Assembly (NCBI GenBank): GCA_003647435.1
Contig: QMMV01000074.1
Span: 1 to 7,975 of the forward strand
DNA from: Deltaproteobacteria bacterium
GTDB taxonomy: Bacteria > Desulfobacterota > Desulfobacteria > Desulfobacterales > C00003060
Length of the DNA: 7,975 nucleotides
Direction of reading: 5' to 3'
Numbering within the stretch: position 1 is the stretch's first letter; every line of letters begins with the position of its first letter. Under the pieces are notes generated by a model. It was not told where the DNA came from. It saw nothing but the letters and a program-made list of their open reading frames with translations, and did not search any database. Positions 6,375-7,975 of the stretch are shown piece by piece. The translations under genes were made by a program, and so were the position numbers.

Positions 6375-7331
6375 TTAACCCACTATCCAGAGAGCTTTTT
6401 CTTTAGCTAATTGCATAACCTTGCTACTCACTCTTCCCATAAAGAACGCCTCCACCTTTGAAAGTCCTCTTCTTCCCACGACTATGGTATCATAACCTCC
6501 CTTGTCTGCCTCTTCAATGATGGACCCTGCCCGGCTTATTGCTTCTGAGACAAACTTGGTCTTTATCCGCCTGATATCTACTCCTTTTTGCTCGAGCTTT
6601 TTTGTGGCGTCTTCAAAAACGGATTCCATTTCCACCTTAGCTTTTTCAAGTTCTTCTTTTGTTAGTTTGATCAGGTCCCTTTCTTCAAAAGAAAGCTCTT
6701 CGTAAGACAATTCAAGGGCGAGAAGTCCACGAACGACATTCAACAGGAGGAGTTCCGGACATGCATCGCCGAGCACGTTCCCAACATATTCCGCTGCAGC
6801 CATCGCCCCTTCGGAACCATCCATTGCGACAAGAATCTTCTTCGTATCAGGATGCCCCCCCACCACCCATAGAGGAACGTTTTGAAGGTGGTCTATCAGC
6901 TTGTTAGCCACACTGCCAATGATAAAGTCTTTGAATCGACTTACCCCTCGACGTCCAAGCACCAGAGCATCATAGCCCTTTTGTGCTTCCCGCCCGATAT
7001 CGCGAGCTATGCCGCCCTTGCGCTGTCTCACAACAACAGATATGGAATCTGTAGAGTATCCGGCGGTCTTGAGGATGCGGCTTGCACGTTCCATAAAATC
7101 GCCGATCTTCTTTTCCTGATGTTGCTCCCAGGCCTGGCTTCCAACAAACTTGTAACCAATTCCTGAAGTCTTTTTCACATCGAGAAGACTGTCAGGAAGC
7201 CGACTTATTACATGAAAAAGTGTTACTTTCGCCCGCCCCGCAGGCAACATCTGTGCTACATACCGGACCGCCTCAAAAGAGTGTTCCGAGCCATCGACGG
7301 AAATCAGTATTTTCTTTTCTCCCTGTCCCAT
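6375..7331 (-). CDS. Universal stress protein with two tandem Usp domains
   Basis: The 318-residue protein consists of two UspA-type alpha/beta domains (about 1-159 and 163-318), a common two-domain form of the family; Usp proteins help cells survive starvation, oxidants and other stresses. Each domain opens with the expected strand and Asp (KKILISVDGSE at 6-16; KKILVAMDGSE at 164-174). The nucleotide-binding signature G-x2-G-x9-G-S is exact in domain 1 (G126, G129, G139, S140). In domain 2 it reads G286, G289, G299, R300, with Arg in place of Ser/Thr, so ATP binding there may be changed. Residues 211-250 between strands are charged and helix-forming. A strong AAGGAGG (7345-7339) lies 7 nt before the ATG. 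It has no signal peptide or membrane segment. Its partner or target cannot be told from context. Confidence 0.93.
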   Translation of the reverse strand: MGQGEKKILISVDGSEHSFEAVRYVAQMLPAGRAKVTLFHVISRLPDSLLDVKKTSGIGYKFVGSQAWEQHQEKKIGDFMERASRILKTAGYSTDSISVVVRQRKGGIARDIGREAQKGYDALVLGRRGVSRFKDFIIGSVANKLIDHLQNVPLWVVGGHPDTKKILVAMDGSEGAMAAAEYVGNVLGDACPELLLLNVVRGLLALELSYEELSFEERDLIKLTKEELEKAKVEMESVFEDATKKLEQKGVDIRRIKTKFVSEAISRAGSIIEEADKGGYDTIVVGRRGLSKVEAFFMGRVSSKVMQLAKEKALWIVG

Positions 7332-7423
7332 TTTCAGCCTCCTTATTAGTGGCTTTTCCGAGATCCACTGCGATTAGATTTCTTCCTGCTACATACTCGC
7401 AATGTCAAAACTCGGCGGTCTTG

Positions 7424-7461
7424 AAAAAAATCCCCTCCACCTGGTATTTCGAGTGAAGGGG
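7424..7461 (-). terminator. Intrinsic terminator on the minus strand, upstream of the stress gene
   Basis: In minus-strand RNA, CCCCUUCAC (7461-7453) pairs with GUGGAGGGG (7440-7432) as a nine-pair stem with one U-G wobble and a 12-nt loop. An A and then seven U (7430-7424) follow. The wobble would be an A-C mismatch in plus-strand RNA, and the T-run is only on this side, so the direction is clear. It lies 93 bp before the stress gene start, so it ends either an unknown upstream RNA or a regulated leader. Confidence 0.65.
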
Positions 7462-7505
7462 AAAATCTCTGTCGTACGGGTTGCTTGAAACGCGGGATTT
7501 TCCCC
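7453..7505 (-). promoter_or_regulatory. Possible antiterminator hairpin competing with the terminator
   Basis: GGGGAAAATC (7505-7496 on the minus strand) is the exact complement of GATTTTCCCC (7467-7458), giving a 10-bp stem with a 28-nt loop. The CCCC of the second arm is also the 5' arm of the terminator stem, so the two hairpins cannot form together. This is the arrangement seen in attenuators and transcriptional riboswitches. No known ligand-binding consensus was recognised upstream. Confidence 0.45.
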
Positions 7506-7692
7506 TGCAGTCGACCTGCCCGCCATTGCCACAGATGCCGGCGCAAGAGAAATGCTGTCTCAGGCGTTGGCAGGCGGGAATGACACAGTCATTAAAGAAG
7601 CCGATTTTTTACGGAACCGATAAACTTGAATACAAAAAAGAAAAGACGGAGTCGTCACTCGGCTGATGCCGTGGGTTTCGACTTTACGGGCC

Positions 7693-7836
7693 GTTGCCCA
7701 AACAAAAATTCCTTTGAGCGGTCACTAAAACGTTTTTTTGCTAACAAATCTTGGCGAAGCGGAAGGTTAGCGATATCAACTGTTTGAGCCCGGAGGGCGA
7801 GTTTTGACATCCCCTGTAGCGAGCCTTAGATTTGTC
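7693..7836 (-). repeat. Structured intergenic repeat, right copy (inverted partner at 162-304)
   Basis: This 144-bp element is the inverted partner of 162-304. Read on the minus strand it has the same head and tail. The central stem is GATGTCAA/TTGATATC, where one C-to-T change turns a G-C pair into G-U in minus-strand RNA, so pairing is kept. The hairpin loop differs (GCCC-TCC-GGGC). The outer stem gains pairs because GCTTCGCC faces GGCTCGC. Loop changes with stem retention fit selection on structure, although two copies cannot prove it. The tail points toward the stress gene, as the left copy's tail points toward gltX. Confidence 0.8.
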
Positions 7837-7975
7837 AAAAAAGAACTTAGCTCGCTTCGCTCACAATTGGAATAATGGGCACCAAAGGATTTTTACTTTC
7901 TCCATTATTCCAATATTCCATTATTCCCTCATTCCCTGATCGAGGCTGCAACAGCGCAAATAAATAGCTATAATC
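7837..7975. repeat. ATTCC-rich repeat tract with a 13-bp inverted repeat
   Basis: ATTGGAATAATGG (7866-7878) and CCATTATTCCAAT (7902-7914) are perfect complements with a 23-nt loop. The right arm runs on into further ATTCC-based copies (ATTCCATTATTCCCTCATTCCC, 7915-7936 in pieces). This is a degenerate short-unit repeat. No gene is visible to the window edge. A TATAAT (7969-7974) is the best -10 box in the window, but its -35 at 17 bp (CTGCAA) matches only three of six. Confidence 0.6.

Larger units (their letters stand above)
7332..7692. other. Leader region upstream of the stress gene
   Basis: This 361-bp stretch has no convincing gene. Going toward the stress gene on the minus strand it holds: a pyrimidine-rich tract (about 7650-7630); a stem CCCGCC/GGCGGG (7578-7573 with 7524-7519) enclosing further short pairings; the antiterminator/terminator-like segments (7505-7424); and a TTGACA (7408-7403) whose only partner at 18 bp is a weak AAGAAA. 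On the plus strand a frame from the ATG at 7402 is open to a TGA at 7486-7488 and then to TAA at 7621-7623, without a ribosome site. Confidence 0.5.

Noticed and set aside
7630..7675. Second minus-strand terminator or riboswitch end (GAGT-GACG-ACTC then a pyrimidine tract)
   Set aside because: The stem is only four pairs and the tract is mixed C/T; no upstream gene or known RNA consensus was seen.
1..7975. Composite transposon bounded by the 144-bp inverted repeats
   Set aside because: No transposase, integrase or target-site duplication is visible, and the interior is core metabolism.

Overview
The window reads as a stretch of chromosomal housekeeping DNA from a Gram-negative bacterium, most likely a member of the Desulfobacterota (former Deltaproteobacteria, sulfate-reducer type). 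That placement is an inference. It rests on the two halves of PurH being separate genes, on a FolE2-type GTP cyclohydrolase, on a tandem-domain universal stress protein, and on gaps full of small palindromic repeats. No tRNA, rRNA, CRISPR array, transposase or phage gene is visible.

Layout, left to right. Positions 1-348 hold no assignable gene: a perfect 22-bp palindrome, then a structured repeat of about 143 bp (162-304). Then comes gltX (+, 349-1743, glutamyl-tRNA synthetase). Its 3' end overlaps by 13 bp the 3' end of a minus-strand gene group that reads, in transcription order, IMP cyclohydrolase (5104-4418), AICAR transformylase (4268-3018) and folC (3011-1731). A divergent gap (5105-5577) carries a possible operator next to the IMP cyclohydrolase gene, a hairpin repeat and a probable promoter for folE2 (+, 5578-6357). 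folE2 converges on a minus-strand universal stress protein gene (7331-6375). The last 644 bp hold an attenuator-like leader upstream of that gene, a second, inverted copy of the 143-bp repeat (7693-7836) and an ATTCC-rich repeat tract.

How the genes work together. FolE2 opens the pterin branch of folate synthesis. FolC closes it by making dihydrofolate and polyglutamylating folates. AICAR transformylase uses 10-formyl-tetrahydrofolate, and IMP cyclohydrolase then closes the purine ring. The centre of the window is therefore a folate/one-carbon/purine module. gltX and the stress protein flank it and have no obvious pathway link to it.

Most worth a second look: (1) the inverted pair of about 144-bp repeats, about 90% identical by hand alignment, one upstream of each inward-facing outer gene and in the same orientation relative to that gene; (2) three RNA segments upstream of the stress gene that can form mutually exclusive antiterminator and terminator hairpins; (3) the split PurH with an altered motif in its cyclohydrolase half. 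No large undescribed system is evident.
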